From Bacteroidota bacterium (GTDB lineage Bacteria; Bacteroidota; Bacteroidia; Bacteroidales; Porphyromonadaceae), in assembly GCA_023388555.1 (NCBI GenBank), contig JAEWGA010000002.1, forward strand, positions 1 to 24,182: a stretch of DNA of 24,182 bases, given 5' to 3'. This document shows positions 1-6,578 of the stretch, one piece after another (within the stretch, counting starts at the first letter, position 1; each line of letters opens with the position of its first letter). The notes beneath the pieces were generated by a model that worked only from the letters and a program-made list of their open reading frames with translations, was not told where the DNA came from and did no database searches. The position numbers were made by a program, and so were the translations under genes.

Positions 1-99
1 CGCACAGCGAAGAAGTACATCGCCTATATGCGTGAGCAGGGTGTCTTGACGCAAGACACGAATGGTAACTATCAAAAGGGAGAGCGATGCCGTACATAG
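1..99 (+). CDS. 3' end of an unrecognised gene, helix-turn-helix-like tail (partial)
   Basis: The window opens inside a reading frame that stays open for 32 codons and stops at a TAG at 97-99. The visible peptide begins RTAKKYIAYMREQGVL and then becomes polar. This resembles the recognition helix and wing of a winged-helix domain, as found at the C-terminus of some Fic-family and AAA_4 (AlbA_2-type) proteins, but 32 residues are too few to assign a family. Its end overlaps the ATG at 87 of the next short frame by 13 bases, which suggests the genes to the right are co-transcribed with it. The function is unknown. The protein could also be a degraded remnant. Confidence 0.4.
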   Translation, partial: RTAKKYIAYMREQGVLTQDTNGNYQKGERCRT

Positions 100-353
100 A
101 AGAAAATAAACCAGAAAGCCAACAAAATCTTGTTTTTCTGATTTACGAAGAAAAGGTATTGCCTTTGCTGTTGGATTTTTTTTGAATAATTCCCAACATG
201 GATATTGATGTTGATTCTATGCAGGTCGTGAAATATTTGCGGGAAAATTTGGCGATTACGAGAGAATTGTATACCTTTGCCAACGATATGACCTCCCACG
301 CTTCCCGTAGACCAGCGCACCCGGGGAGGTCTTCGAGTTTATATGGACTATAA
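87..353 (+). pseudogene. Short frame interrupted by one in-frame TGA, upstream of and coupled to abi
   Basis: An ATG at 87 opens a frame that encodes 32 residues (MPYIEENKPESQQ...) and meets a TGA at 183-185, directly after a run of eight T (176-183). The same frame resumes without further stops, with an ATG at 198, and encodes 51 residues (MDIDVDSMQVVKYLREN...) up to a TAA at 351-353. That TAA overlaps the abi ATG as TAATG. The middle part, up to about residue MTS, looks protein-like (amphipathic and charged). The last 20 codons run through a GC-rich palindrome and look non-coding. I do not recognise the product. It may be two micro-ORFs, a nonsense-mutated small gene, or a transcribed leader that only appears coding. 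Adding or removing one T in the run does not give a longer frame. Confidence 0.3.
290..331. repeat. 42-base GC-rich imperfect palindrome before abi
   Basis: GACCTCCC at 290-297 is exactly complementary to GGGAGGTC at 324-331. Inside it CGCT (299-302) pairs with AGCG (314-317) around an 11-base loop, and a 6-base bulge lies on the 3' side. About 30 of 42 bases are G or C, in flanks of roughly 35-40% GC. The 3' arm contains the purine run GGGGAGG, but it ends 23 bases before the abi ATG, too far for an ordinary ribosome-binding site. It could be a structured RNA element in the abi leader, a palindromic repeat unit, or a recombination scar. I saw no second copy in this window. Confidence 0.5.
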
Positions 354-1306
354 TGATGTACGATAAAAAACCTATTGATACTGAAGAACAAGTCCATAGG
401 TTAGAGCGGAGAGGGTTGCTGATTGATGATAAAAAGCTTGCAGAGCAATACCTGCATAACATCAGCTACTACCGTTTGAGAGCCTACACATATCCTTTTC
501 AAAACAACAAAGAGGGCTGTGAGCATATGTTTTTGAGGGATGATATATCCTTCGAAGATATTATTGATTTATACTGCTTTGACCGCCGTTTGCGCTCTCT
601 TTTGTTCAATGCAATCGAAAAGATCGAAGTTGCTTTACGTACAAGGATAGCTCTTATATACTCTACCAACGAAGGAGATGGATTTTGGTTTTTAAATCAT
701 AGGCTTTACTATCTTCATGATAAGTTTCTAACCCTTACTCGGAACGAAGAAATAGATGGGAAGCTTATTGTTGGAGATTTAATGAAAGAGGTAAATCGAA
801 GTAATGAAGATTTTATCGCCCACTACAAAAAGAAATATGGCGATCCTCTCTTCCCTCCAGCATGGATGACCTTAGAGGTTGTTTCTATGGGAACATTGAG
901 TAAACTCTTCTCTGCTTTAGATAAGAATAATCCATCCAGTATTGCGATTAGCAGAGGACTTGGCATTAAGAAAGTTGAAATCCTCAAAAATTGGATGCAT
1001 GGTTTATCTTCTCTAAGAAATATTTGCGCCCACCATAGTCGCATTTGGAATAGAAGATTTACCATAGGATTACAATTTCCGAAATCCACCCTTTATACTT
1101 TCTTGTCAAGAACAGAAATAGAACAGATTAGGAACAATAAACTTTTTGGGTATCTCTCAATTATCATATACTTATTACAAATAATTAGTCCCGAGAGTTC
1201 ATTCAAAGAAAACTTGTTGTCTTTACTGAATACTAGACCCAAATTAGTTTCTTTAAAAGATATGGGATTTCCCTCTACGTGGGAAACTTTTACCCTTTGG
1301 AAGTAG
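353..1306 (+). CDS. Abi_2 / AbiF-AbiD-like HEPN abortive infection protein
   Basis: This 317-residue protein matches the Abi_2 family (AbiD/AbiF type), whose members stop phage spread by toxic activity in the infected cell. Family hallmarks visible are the N-terminal ISYYRLRAYTYPF block (about residues 37-49), the helix LRSLLFNAIEKIEVALRTRI (about 81-100), and RNICAHHSR. The last gives Arg222 and His227 (with His228), which is the R-x4-H signature of HEPN ribonuclease active sites. There are no membrane segments. Length is normal for the family. The ATG overlaps the TAA of the preceding short frame (TAATG), implying translational coupling; a second ATG follows at once. GC is about 35-40% against about 50-55% in the core genes to the right, which suggests horizontal acquisition. 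AbiF-type proteins have been reported as toxins neutralised by a neighbouring non-coding RNA, so the structured flanks at 290-331 and 1311-1343 are of interest. Phage targets cannot be read from the sequence. Confidence 0.85.
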   Translation: MMYDKKPIDTEEQVHRLERRGLLIDDKKLAEQYLHNISYYRLRAYTYPFQNNKEGCEHMFLRDDISFEDIIDLYCFDRRLRSLLFNAIEKIEVALRTRIALIYSTNEGDGFWFLNHRLYYLHDKFLTLTRNEEIDGKLIVGDLMKEVNRSNEDFIAHYKKKYGDPLFPPAWMTLEVVSMGTLSKLFSALDKNNPSSIAISRGLGIKKVEILKNWMHGLSSLRNICAHHSRIWNRRFTIGLQFPKSTLYTFLSRTEIEQIRNNKLFGYLSIIIYLLQIISPESSFKENLLSLLNTRPKLVSLKDMGFPSTWETFTLWK

Positions 1307-1310
1307 CAAA

Positions 1311-1343
1311 GTGCCGATGGATGCCTTTACGCGCCATTAGCAC
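1311..1343 (+). other. Hairpin directly downstream of abi
   Basis: GTGC (1311-1314) pairs with GCAC (1340-1343), and ATGG (1317-1320) pairs with CCAT (1334-1337). These two short helices are separated by a 2x2 internal loop and enclose a 13-base loop. The hairpin starts five bases after the abi stop codon and lies before the terminator at 1365-1395. It has no T-run of its own, so it is not a terminator. It may be part of the abi mRNA 3' end or of a small RNA ending at the downstream terminator. The helices are short and could be chance. Confidence 0.3.
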
Positions 1344-1354
1344 TCTAAAATGGG

Positions 1355-1410
1355 AAATAAAAAAAGCGGAGCAGTACAATTTGTACTACTCCGCTGCTAT
1401 TTAGTTTTTT
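1355..1410. terminator. Bidirectional rho-independent terminator between abi and rubredoxin
   Basis: AGCGGAG (1365-1371) pairs with CTCCGCT (1389-1395), and AGTACAA (1373-1379) pairs with TTGTACT (1381-1387), with a single C/A mismatch between the helices. This long stem has a minimal loop. Read on the minus strand it is followed immediately by a run of seven T, so it is a textbook terminator for the rubredoxin gene. On the plus strand a T-run follows at 1405-1410, so it probably also ends the abi transcript. Confidence 0.85.
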
Positions 1411-1422
1411 GTTTTCAGACTG

Positions 1423-1587
1423 TTAGTCTTCTATAGGCTGAAAATCTTCTTTCGATACTCCGCATACTGGGCAAACCCAATCATCGGGTATATCTTCGAA
1501 AGGAGTTCCGGGTTTTATTCCAGAGTCTGGGTCGCCTTCAGCAGGGTCGTAAATATAACCACATGGTATGCATTCCCACTTTTTCAT
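1423..1587 (-). CDS. Rubredoxin
   Basis: This 54-residue protein begins MKKWECIPCGYIYDP and carries the four cysteines of a rubredoxin Fe(Cys)4 site in two CxxC knuckles: Cys6/Cys9 and Cys39/Cys42 (DDWVCPVCG). Length and spacing are canonical. Rubredoxin is a small cytoplasmic one-electron carrier. In anaerobes it usually serves rubrerythrin, superoxide reductase or other oxygen-defence and redox enzymes. It lies 99 bases beyond the transporter stop on the same strand. A candidate -7 element in the gap suggests its own promoter, although read-through from the ispG operon is possible. A strong terminator follows its stop. The start is the only ATG that keeps the first knuckle near the N-terminus. 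No partner oxidoreductase is encoded in this window. Confidence 0.95.
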   Translation of the reverse strand: MKKWECIPCGYIYDPAEGDPDSGIKPGTPFEDIPDDWVCPVCGVSKEDFQPIED

Positions 1588-1652
1588 TGCTGTAAACTGT
1601 TTTATAAGTTAATAATAGCGAGGTTTGTGTAGTACCTCTGGGGTTTTGTTTT

Positions 1653-1660
1653 CAAAGATA
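1653..1660 (-). promoter_or_regulatory. Candidate Bacteroidetes -7 element for rubredoxin
   Basis: On the minus strand the sequence reads TATCTTTG, a full match to TAnnTTTG, 65 bases before the rubredoxin ATG. No clear TTTG lies at the expected -33 distance, so support rests on the -7 box and its position between the two genes. Confidence 0.4.
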
Positions 1661-1686
1661 CGGACAAATTATGATATATACAGCTT

Positions 1687-3357
1687 TCAGTGGAAAAAGA
1701 GGACAATGATAACTTGTGCAAGAATTACCCTAAGAAACATGCCTAAGGGGTATACTGTAGCGTAGCTTACGCTTGCTCTGCTATCGCCTCCGTTGTCCAT
1801 AAGGTATTCCAGTGCCATAGGGTTTGCCATGGCTCCGCATATAACCCCACCTATTACGCTGTACGACATTCGTCCCCATAAAACAGCTGTTGTCCCCACC
1901 AGTAAGCAAGGCAGTAAGGTTATGGTAGCGCCTAATAGTAGCCACAGCAGTCCAGGCCCATGTGTTAGGGTTTGGAAGAATCCGGCACCGGACATTAGTC
2001 CTAAGCAGGCTAAGTAAATTACAAGGCCAAAGGTGCGTAGCATTAGGTTTGCACTTTGTGTTATGTATGTTGTTAGGCGCAAGCGTGAGCCATAAGCGCC
2101 CATGAGTATTCCAACAATGATAGGTCCTCCGGCTATTCCTAAGCGTATAGGGTGGGATAGGCCAGGGAAGGTTATAGGCAGGGAGCCTAATGCGCAACCA
2201 AGAAATATGCCCAGGAAGATGGATACTAAGTAGGGGGTGTCCAGCCGGTTTAGTTGGTTTCCTAAGCGTTCCGAGAGCTGAGCTATGGCGTTTTCTTTTC
2301 CTACTACGGTAAGCCTGTCGCCTAATTGTAGGCGGAGGGAGGGGGTGGGGAGTAGGTCCATTTCGGCCCTGCTGACCCTTGTGACATTAACACCGTAGTG
2401 GTTTCGGAGGCGTAATGTTCCTAATTTAACACCGTTAAACCCGGGTTTGGATATTAGTATTCGGCGGGAAACGAGGTGGTTAGGGTCGTCCTCTTCCCAG
2501 TCCACCCCGGTTTCTACGTTTGCCACCTGCCCTATCATGGTTTGTATAGTTTTGGCGTGTTCTTCTTGGCATACAATAATGATATGGTCCTGGAGCTGTA
2601 CTTTAAGGTCCGAGGCTGGGACAAGGACTTTCCCGTTTCGCCAAAGGCGCGATACTATAAAAGGGGCGCCAATAGTTTGTTGTAGGGATGAGAGGGTGCA
2701 TCCGTTTATGGCGGGGTTGGTAACGGCGAGTTCTGTTACGTATGGGGGCATGTCGTCCGGTGGCGGTGTAGTGTGTGTTTTTTTAGCAATAGGGCGCAAC
2801 AGTTGCAGCACTATAACACCTCCTAAAACGCCTAAGGGGTAGGTTATAGCCGTAGCCAGGGCCATGTTGTTAAGGATGCTGGAGGCGTTTGTGCCTTGGT
2901 GCGCCATGGCTACTGCTTGTTGTGCTGCAGCCAAGGCGGGGGTGTTGGTGACGGCACCGCATAGCACGCCCATCATATTGGTGATATTGGGGTATACCCA
3001 AGCGTACAGTGCAAGTACTAAGGCTGTACCTAAAAGTATTACTCCTAATCCCCAAAGGTTTAGCCTGATGCCTTGTTTGCGAAAGGATGCCACAAATCCT
3101 GGCCCTACTTGTAAACCTAAAGCGTAAACGAAGATGATAAGCCCGAAGTTTTGGCAGAATTGTAGCATCTCCTCGTTAAACTTAACGCCCCAATGGGCAA
3201 ATAGGATGCCTACAAAGAAGACGTAGGCCGAGCCTAAGGTGAATTTGGATATTTTAAGTTTAGCCAGGTATAGCCCTATGGTGCTTACAATACATATAAG
3301 CATTAGGGTTTCTATTAAGGATGGCTGACGCCAATAGTTTAGGAGTTCTTGCCACAT
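1687..3357 (-). CDS. AspT/YidE-type putative transporter with two RCK_C domains
   Basis: This 556-residue membrane protein has the duplicated layout of the aspartate-alanine antiporter (AAE, AspT/YidE/YbjL) family. There is an N-terminal set of about five helices (residues 10-175), a soluble middle with two tandem TrkA-C/RCK_C-like modules (about 190-275 and 280-365), and a second set of helices (375-556). Each membrane half carries the same motif: GVLCGAVTNTPAL in the first and GVICGAMANPMAL in the second. Family members of known function exchange amino or dicarboxylic acids, but most, including YidE, have no known substrate, so the substrate here is unknown. The RCK_C modules suggest gating by a small ligand. 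It starts 11 bases after the ispG stop and is the last gene of the rsmA-mgtE-GHL10-ispG operon. Confidence 0.85.
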   Translation of the reverse strand: MWQELLNYWRQPSLIETLMLICIVSTIGLYLAKLKISKFTLGSAYVFFVGILFAHWGVKFNEEMLQFCQNFGLIIFVYALGLQVGPGFVASFRKQGIRLNLWGLGVILLGTALVLALYAWVYPNITNMMGVLCGAVTNTPALAAAQQAVAMAHQGTNASSILNNMALATAITYPLGVLGGVIVLQLLRPIAKKTHTTPPPDDMPPYVTELAVTNPAINGCTLSSLQQTIGAPFIVSRLWRNGKVLVPASDLKVQLQDHIIIVCQEEHAKTIQTMIGQVANVETGVDWEEDDPNHLVSRRILISKPGFNGVKLGTLRLRNHYGVNVTRVSRAEMDLLPTPSLRLQLGDRLTVVGKENAIAQLSERLGNQLNRLDTPYLVSIFLGIFLGCALGSLPITFPGLSHPIRLGIAGGPIIVGILMGAYGSRLRLTTYITQSANLMLRTFGLVIYLACLGLMSGAGFFQTLTHGPGLLWLLLGATITLLPCLLVGTTAVLWGRMSYSVIGGVICGAMANPMALEYLMDNGGDSRASVSYATVYPLGMFLRVILAQVIIVLFFH

Positions 3358-3368
3358 GGTTTTGCAGT

Positions 3369-5045
3369 TTATTCTTCCAGTTGTGGCTCTGTCCAGTCCC
3401 CGTTTTCTTTAATTAGGTTCACCAGTTCCTGTACGGCTTTGTTTTGGGGTATTCCTTTTTTTACTTTTACTTTTCCTTTGTACAGGTCTATTTTCCCTGG
3501 TGCAGCGCCCACGTATCCGTAGTCGGCATCGGCCATTTCTCCGGGGCCGTTAACAATGCATCCCATTACTCCTATTTTCAGTCCTTTCAGGTGAGCTGTT
3601 GCTTGCTTAACTGTAGCCACGGTTTCTTGTAGGTTAAAAAGCGTGCGTCCGCATCCTGGGCAGGATATATAGTCGGGGCGAGTAATGCGTCGGCGGGTAG
3701 CTTGTAGTAGCCGGAACGAGAGTTGTACTAACTCTTGCGGGGAGGCTAAGTTGGAGCGTAGCCATAGGCCGGCGCCATATCCTTCCAATAAGGCTCCGCC
3801 TAACAGGGTGCTTACAGCCACAGCTAATTGGTCTCCTTGTTTGTTGCATTGTAGGCGAAGCAGGAAGGGGACTGGTACCCGGTGGGCTATTTGTTGTGCT
3901 ACTAATGGCACATTGGGGTGTGTTAGGTCCACCACCAAGGTTCGGTTTCCTACTATTTCGGGGGTTATTTCGGTTCCGTTAAGTATGCTTTCGTCGGTTA
4001 CTTCGTATAGGGTATTGGGGTTGGGGTTTAGCCAGTCTGGCGTTGTGTCGGGACCGAAGTTAGCTGTTTCGCCGTGGGGTAGCTCTGCAACCACTATGGG
4101 GATTGAGTAGCCTGGCAATAGGGGTTGCGAAGCGCAAGGCGGAGTTGTAGGGGCTTGTACCTGTGGAGCGTTTTTTATTTGCTCAATGGTTTGCAATATC
4201 GTTTGGGCTACTGGTATTTCGGCTGTGGGGTCCTCGCTTAGGGATACCCGTATAGTATCTCCAATACCTTCTGCCAATAGGGTTCCTATGCCCACAGCAC
4301 TTTTCACTCGGCCATCTTCTCCGTCGCCAGCTTCGGTCACGCCTAAATGTAAGGGGTATTGCATGTTTTCTGCCTCCATTTGTTGGCATAGTAGCCGGCA
4401 GGTGGTAATCATAATTAACGGGTTGGAGGCTTTTATGGATATTACTACGCGGTGAAACGCTTGTTGTTGGCAAACCCTCAGGAATTCCATACAACTTTCC
4501 ACCATTCCTGCTGGGGTGTCTCCGTACCGGCTCATAATACGGTCCGAGAGGGAGCCGTGGTTTACCCCTATCCGTATAGCCGCTCCGTTGGCTTTGCAAT
4601 GTTCCAGGAAGTGGGCAAACTGTTGTTGTAGCTCGTGTACTTCTTGCTGGTACTGGGCATCGGAATAAGATAGGAGGTGGAACTTGCGGGCGGGGTCGTA
4701 GAAGTTGCCGGGGTTAATACGCACTTTTTCTACCACTTTAGCGGCTTCGTAGGCTACTTGGGGACTAAAATGAACGTCCGCCACAAGGGGAACGTTGCAG
4801 CCTTGGGCGCGGAGTTCCTCTTTTATTTTGGCTACCGAGCGTACCTCGCGTAGCCCTTGTGTAGTATACCTAATAAGTTTGCAGTCGGCAGCAACAAGGG
4901 CTTGGGCTTGCTTGGTGGCGGCTGCTATATCGTTGGTGGAAACGTTGGCCATGGACTGTACCACAACGGGGGCATCGCCTCCTATGGTAACGTTTCCTAC
5001 CACAACAGGTTGTGTTTTACGACGTTGGTAACGCAGTTGTTTCAT
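3369..5045 (-). CDS. ispG: 4-hydroxy-3-methylbut-2-enyl diphosphate synthase (IspG/GcpE), three-domain form
   Basis: IspG performs the reductive ring opening of MEcPP to HMBPP, the penultimate step of the MEP isoprenoid pathway, in the cytoplasm, using a [4Fe-4S] cluster. The N-terminal TIM barrel is recognisable from VVVQSMANVSTNDI, NVPLVADVHFSP and KVRINPGNF. The C-terminal cluster domain has Cys462 and Cys465 (CPGCGR) and Cys496 and Glu503 (GCIVNGPGE), the usual three Cys plus one Glu ligands. At 558 residues it is well above the roughly 370 of the E. coli two-domain enzyme. The extra 120-150 residues (about 290-430) are the insert domain seen in plant, chlamydial and Bacteroidetes enzymes. 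Its ATG follows the TAA of the upstream lipoprotein gene with no gap (TAAATG), implying coupled translation. Confidence 0.97.
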   Translation of the reverse strand: MKQLRYQRRKTQPVVVGNVTIGGDAPVVVQSMANVSTNDIAAATKQAQALVAADCKLIRYTTQGLREVRSVAKIKEELRAQGCNVPLVADVHFSPQVAYEAAKVVEKVRINPGNFYDPARKFHLLSYSDAQYQQEVHELQQQFAHFLEHCKANGAAIRIGVNHGSLSDRIMSRYGDTPAGMVESCMEFLRVCQQQAFHRVVISIKASNPLIMITTCRLLCQQMEAENMQYPLHLGVTEAGDGEDGRVKSAVGIGTLLAEGIGDTIRVSLSEDPTAEIPVAQTILQTIEQIKNAPQVQAPTTPPCASQPLLPGYSIPIVVAELPHGETANFGPDTTPDWLNPNPNTLYEVTDESILNGTEITPEIVGNRTLVVDLTHPNVPLVAQQIAHRVPVPFLLRLQCNKQGDQLAVAVSTLLGGALLEGYGAGLWLRSNLASPQELVQLSFRLLQATRRRITRPDYISCPGCGRTLFNLQETVATVKQATAHLKGLKIGVMGCIVNGPGEMADADYGYVGAAPGKIDLYKGKVKVKKGIPQNKAVQELVNLIKENGDWTEPQLEE

Positions 5046-6578
5046 TTAATGACGAACTTTAATAAATGGGGCTTCCCTGCTTTCGCAATTATAGCGGTTT
5101 AAGGAGGTTACAAAGTAGGTCATCTTTGTATCTCCGTCCAAAGCTGGGAGGGTGTAGTAAGTGTTGGTTGTGATGGCAAGAATATGCTTGGGGTCGTTTA
5201 GGTTACGTTTTGTTTTAAATCCTGGGTAGTAGTAAATAACGTACTTTAGGTTGCCTTCCGAGGGGTCTGTGAGGGGTGTGTTCCAAACCAGGCGTATCCC
5301 TTCGTGGGTTTTCTCGGTACGTAGGTGAGCTACTGGCATGGGGTAGGTGTAGCTGCCTTGTGGGTTTAGGGAGGGGGGTACAAGAGCTGGGTAGCGCCAG
5401 TAGAGGCGTTGTAATGCCTCCTTCACGCCTTTGTAGTTGGCCGTTATTTCTTCGCCAGGCCACATGCAATTTCCTTGTGCCACACTGTTGGCAATAACCA
5501 GTTTAGGGTGTAGCTCGTTGGCGTTCATGGTTCGTTTAACGTCCTGCCCTATGTAGTAGTGTGCATGGGTTAAGTTTTTTTGCCACCAGTAGGCGAGTTC
5601 TTGGTAGGGGGCAGTTTTGTGTTTCATTTCCCAATAGAGTTGGGGCATAACATAGTCCACCCACTGTTTTTTGTCCCACAGCAGGACGTCGGCATACAGG
5701 TCGTCGTAGTTTTGCAGTCCTCGTGTTTGGCTACCGGCGGGGTGTGACTGTTTGTTCCGATAAATGCCAAAGGGCGATATTCCCAAGCGCACATACGGTT
5801 TAATAGCCTTAATGGCGTGGCTCAGTGCTTGTACCAGTTGGTTTACATTGTTGCGTCGCCAGTCCTCAATCCGTTCAAATCCCCGTTGGTTTTGCAGGAA
5901 TGTATTCATGTCGGGGAAGGGTATTCCTGGTTGAGGGTAGGGGTAGAAGTAGTCGTCCATGTGAATGGCATCTATGTCGTACCTCCTAACAATATCGCTC
6001 ACTACTTGAACAATAAACTCTTGGCATTCGGGTATTCCAGGGTTGTAAACCATTAGGTTTCCGTACCTGACAAACCAGTTTGGGTGGCGTACAATGGGGT
6101 GGAGGGGGTCCAGGGGAGCGTTGGCATTAACGGCGGCGCGGTAGGGGTTAACCCAAGCGTGTAGCTCCATTCCGTAGCGGTGGCACTCCTTTACCAGGAA
6201 ATCCAGGGGGTCCCACTCGGGCATTGGGGCTTTCCCTTGTGTGCCGGTAAGGAATCGGCTCCAAGGCTCCAGGTTGCTTTTGTAGAAGGCATCGCTTTCG
6301 GGGCGAACCTGGAATATAATGGTGTTAAAGCCTGCCAAATGGAACATGCGAACCTTTTGAGCCAGGTGTTTTTGCATTTGTTCGGAGGACATTTGGGCGT
6401 ATTCGCTACGGAAAACGGTGGGCATCCACACTGCCCTAAGGTCGTACTTTTGGGGTTCGTACTTGGCTTTATACGCCTTTTCGGCTTGTTCCGAAGCTGA
6501 AGGCTTTTTTGTTTTGCACGAGGGGAATAGCGCTGCGGTAAAACAAACCAGTAGGAGGAGAGGGATAAACCTATGCAT
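5046..6578 (-). CDS. Glycoside-hydrolase-like family 10 (DUF187) lipoprotein
   Basis: This 510-residue protein belongs to the GHL10/DUF187 family: ...YDLRAVWMPTVF at the start of the barrel, FNTIIFQVRPESDAFY, GMELHAWVNPYRA, and AIHMDDYFYPYP with its acidic pair. These are typical of (beta/alpha)8 enzymes acting on polysaccharide; some relatives are implicated in peptidoglycan or exopolysaccharide cleavage, but the substrate is unproven. Residues 1-21 form a signal peptide ending at Cys21 (LFPSC), a loose lipobox that suggests a lipoprotein. From about residue 400 there is an immunoglobulin/fibronectin-like region (LRTEKTHEGIRLVWNTPLTDP). Its ATG overlaps the end of mgtE by eight bases (ATGCATAG), and its stop abuts the ispG start, so it is embedded in the operon. 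A cell-envelope role is inferred. Confidence 0.85.
   Translation of the reverse strand: MHRFIPLLLLVCFTAALFPSCKTKKPSASEQAEKAYKAKYEPQKYDLRAVWMPTVFRSEYAQMSSEQMQKHLAQKVRMFHLAGFNTIIFQVRPESDAFYKSNLEPWSRFLTGTQGKAPMPEWDPLDFLVKECHRYGMELHAWVNPYRAAVNANAPLDPLHPIVRHPNWFVRYGNLMVYNPGIPECQEFIVQVVSDIVRRYDIDAIHMDDYFYPYPQPGIPFPDMNTFLQNQRGFERIEDWRRNNVNQLVQALSHAIKAIKPYVRLGISPFGIYRNKQSHPAGSQTRGLQNYDDLYADVLLWDKKQWVDYVMPQLYWEMKHKTAPYQELAYWWQKNLTHAHYYIGQDVKRTMNANELHPKLVIANSVAQGNCMWPGEEITANYKGVKEALQRLYWRYPALVPPSLNPQGSYTYPMPVAHLRTEKTHEGIRLVWNTPLTDPSEGNLKYVIYYYPGFKTKRNLNDPKHILAITTNTYYTLPALDGDTKMTYFVTSLNRYNCESREAPFIKVRH

Noticed and set aside
183..185. TGA as a selenocysteine or reassigned codon
   Set aside because: No selenoprotein context or SECIS-like hairpin directly follows, and UGA is a normal stop at other genes here. 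A nonsense change or two micro-ORFs is simpler.
290..331. Integron attC site or rho-independent terminator
   Set aside because: No recognisable attC core pairs or adjacent integrase, and the stem is not followed by a T-run.
1620..1638. Terminator after the YidE-type transporter gene
   Set aside because: The minus-strand hairpin GAGGT/ACCTC is only five base pairs with no T-run, so I did not annotate a terminator.
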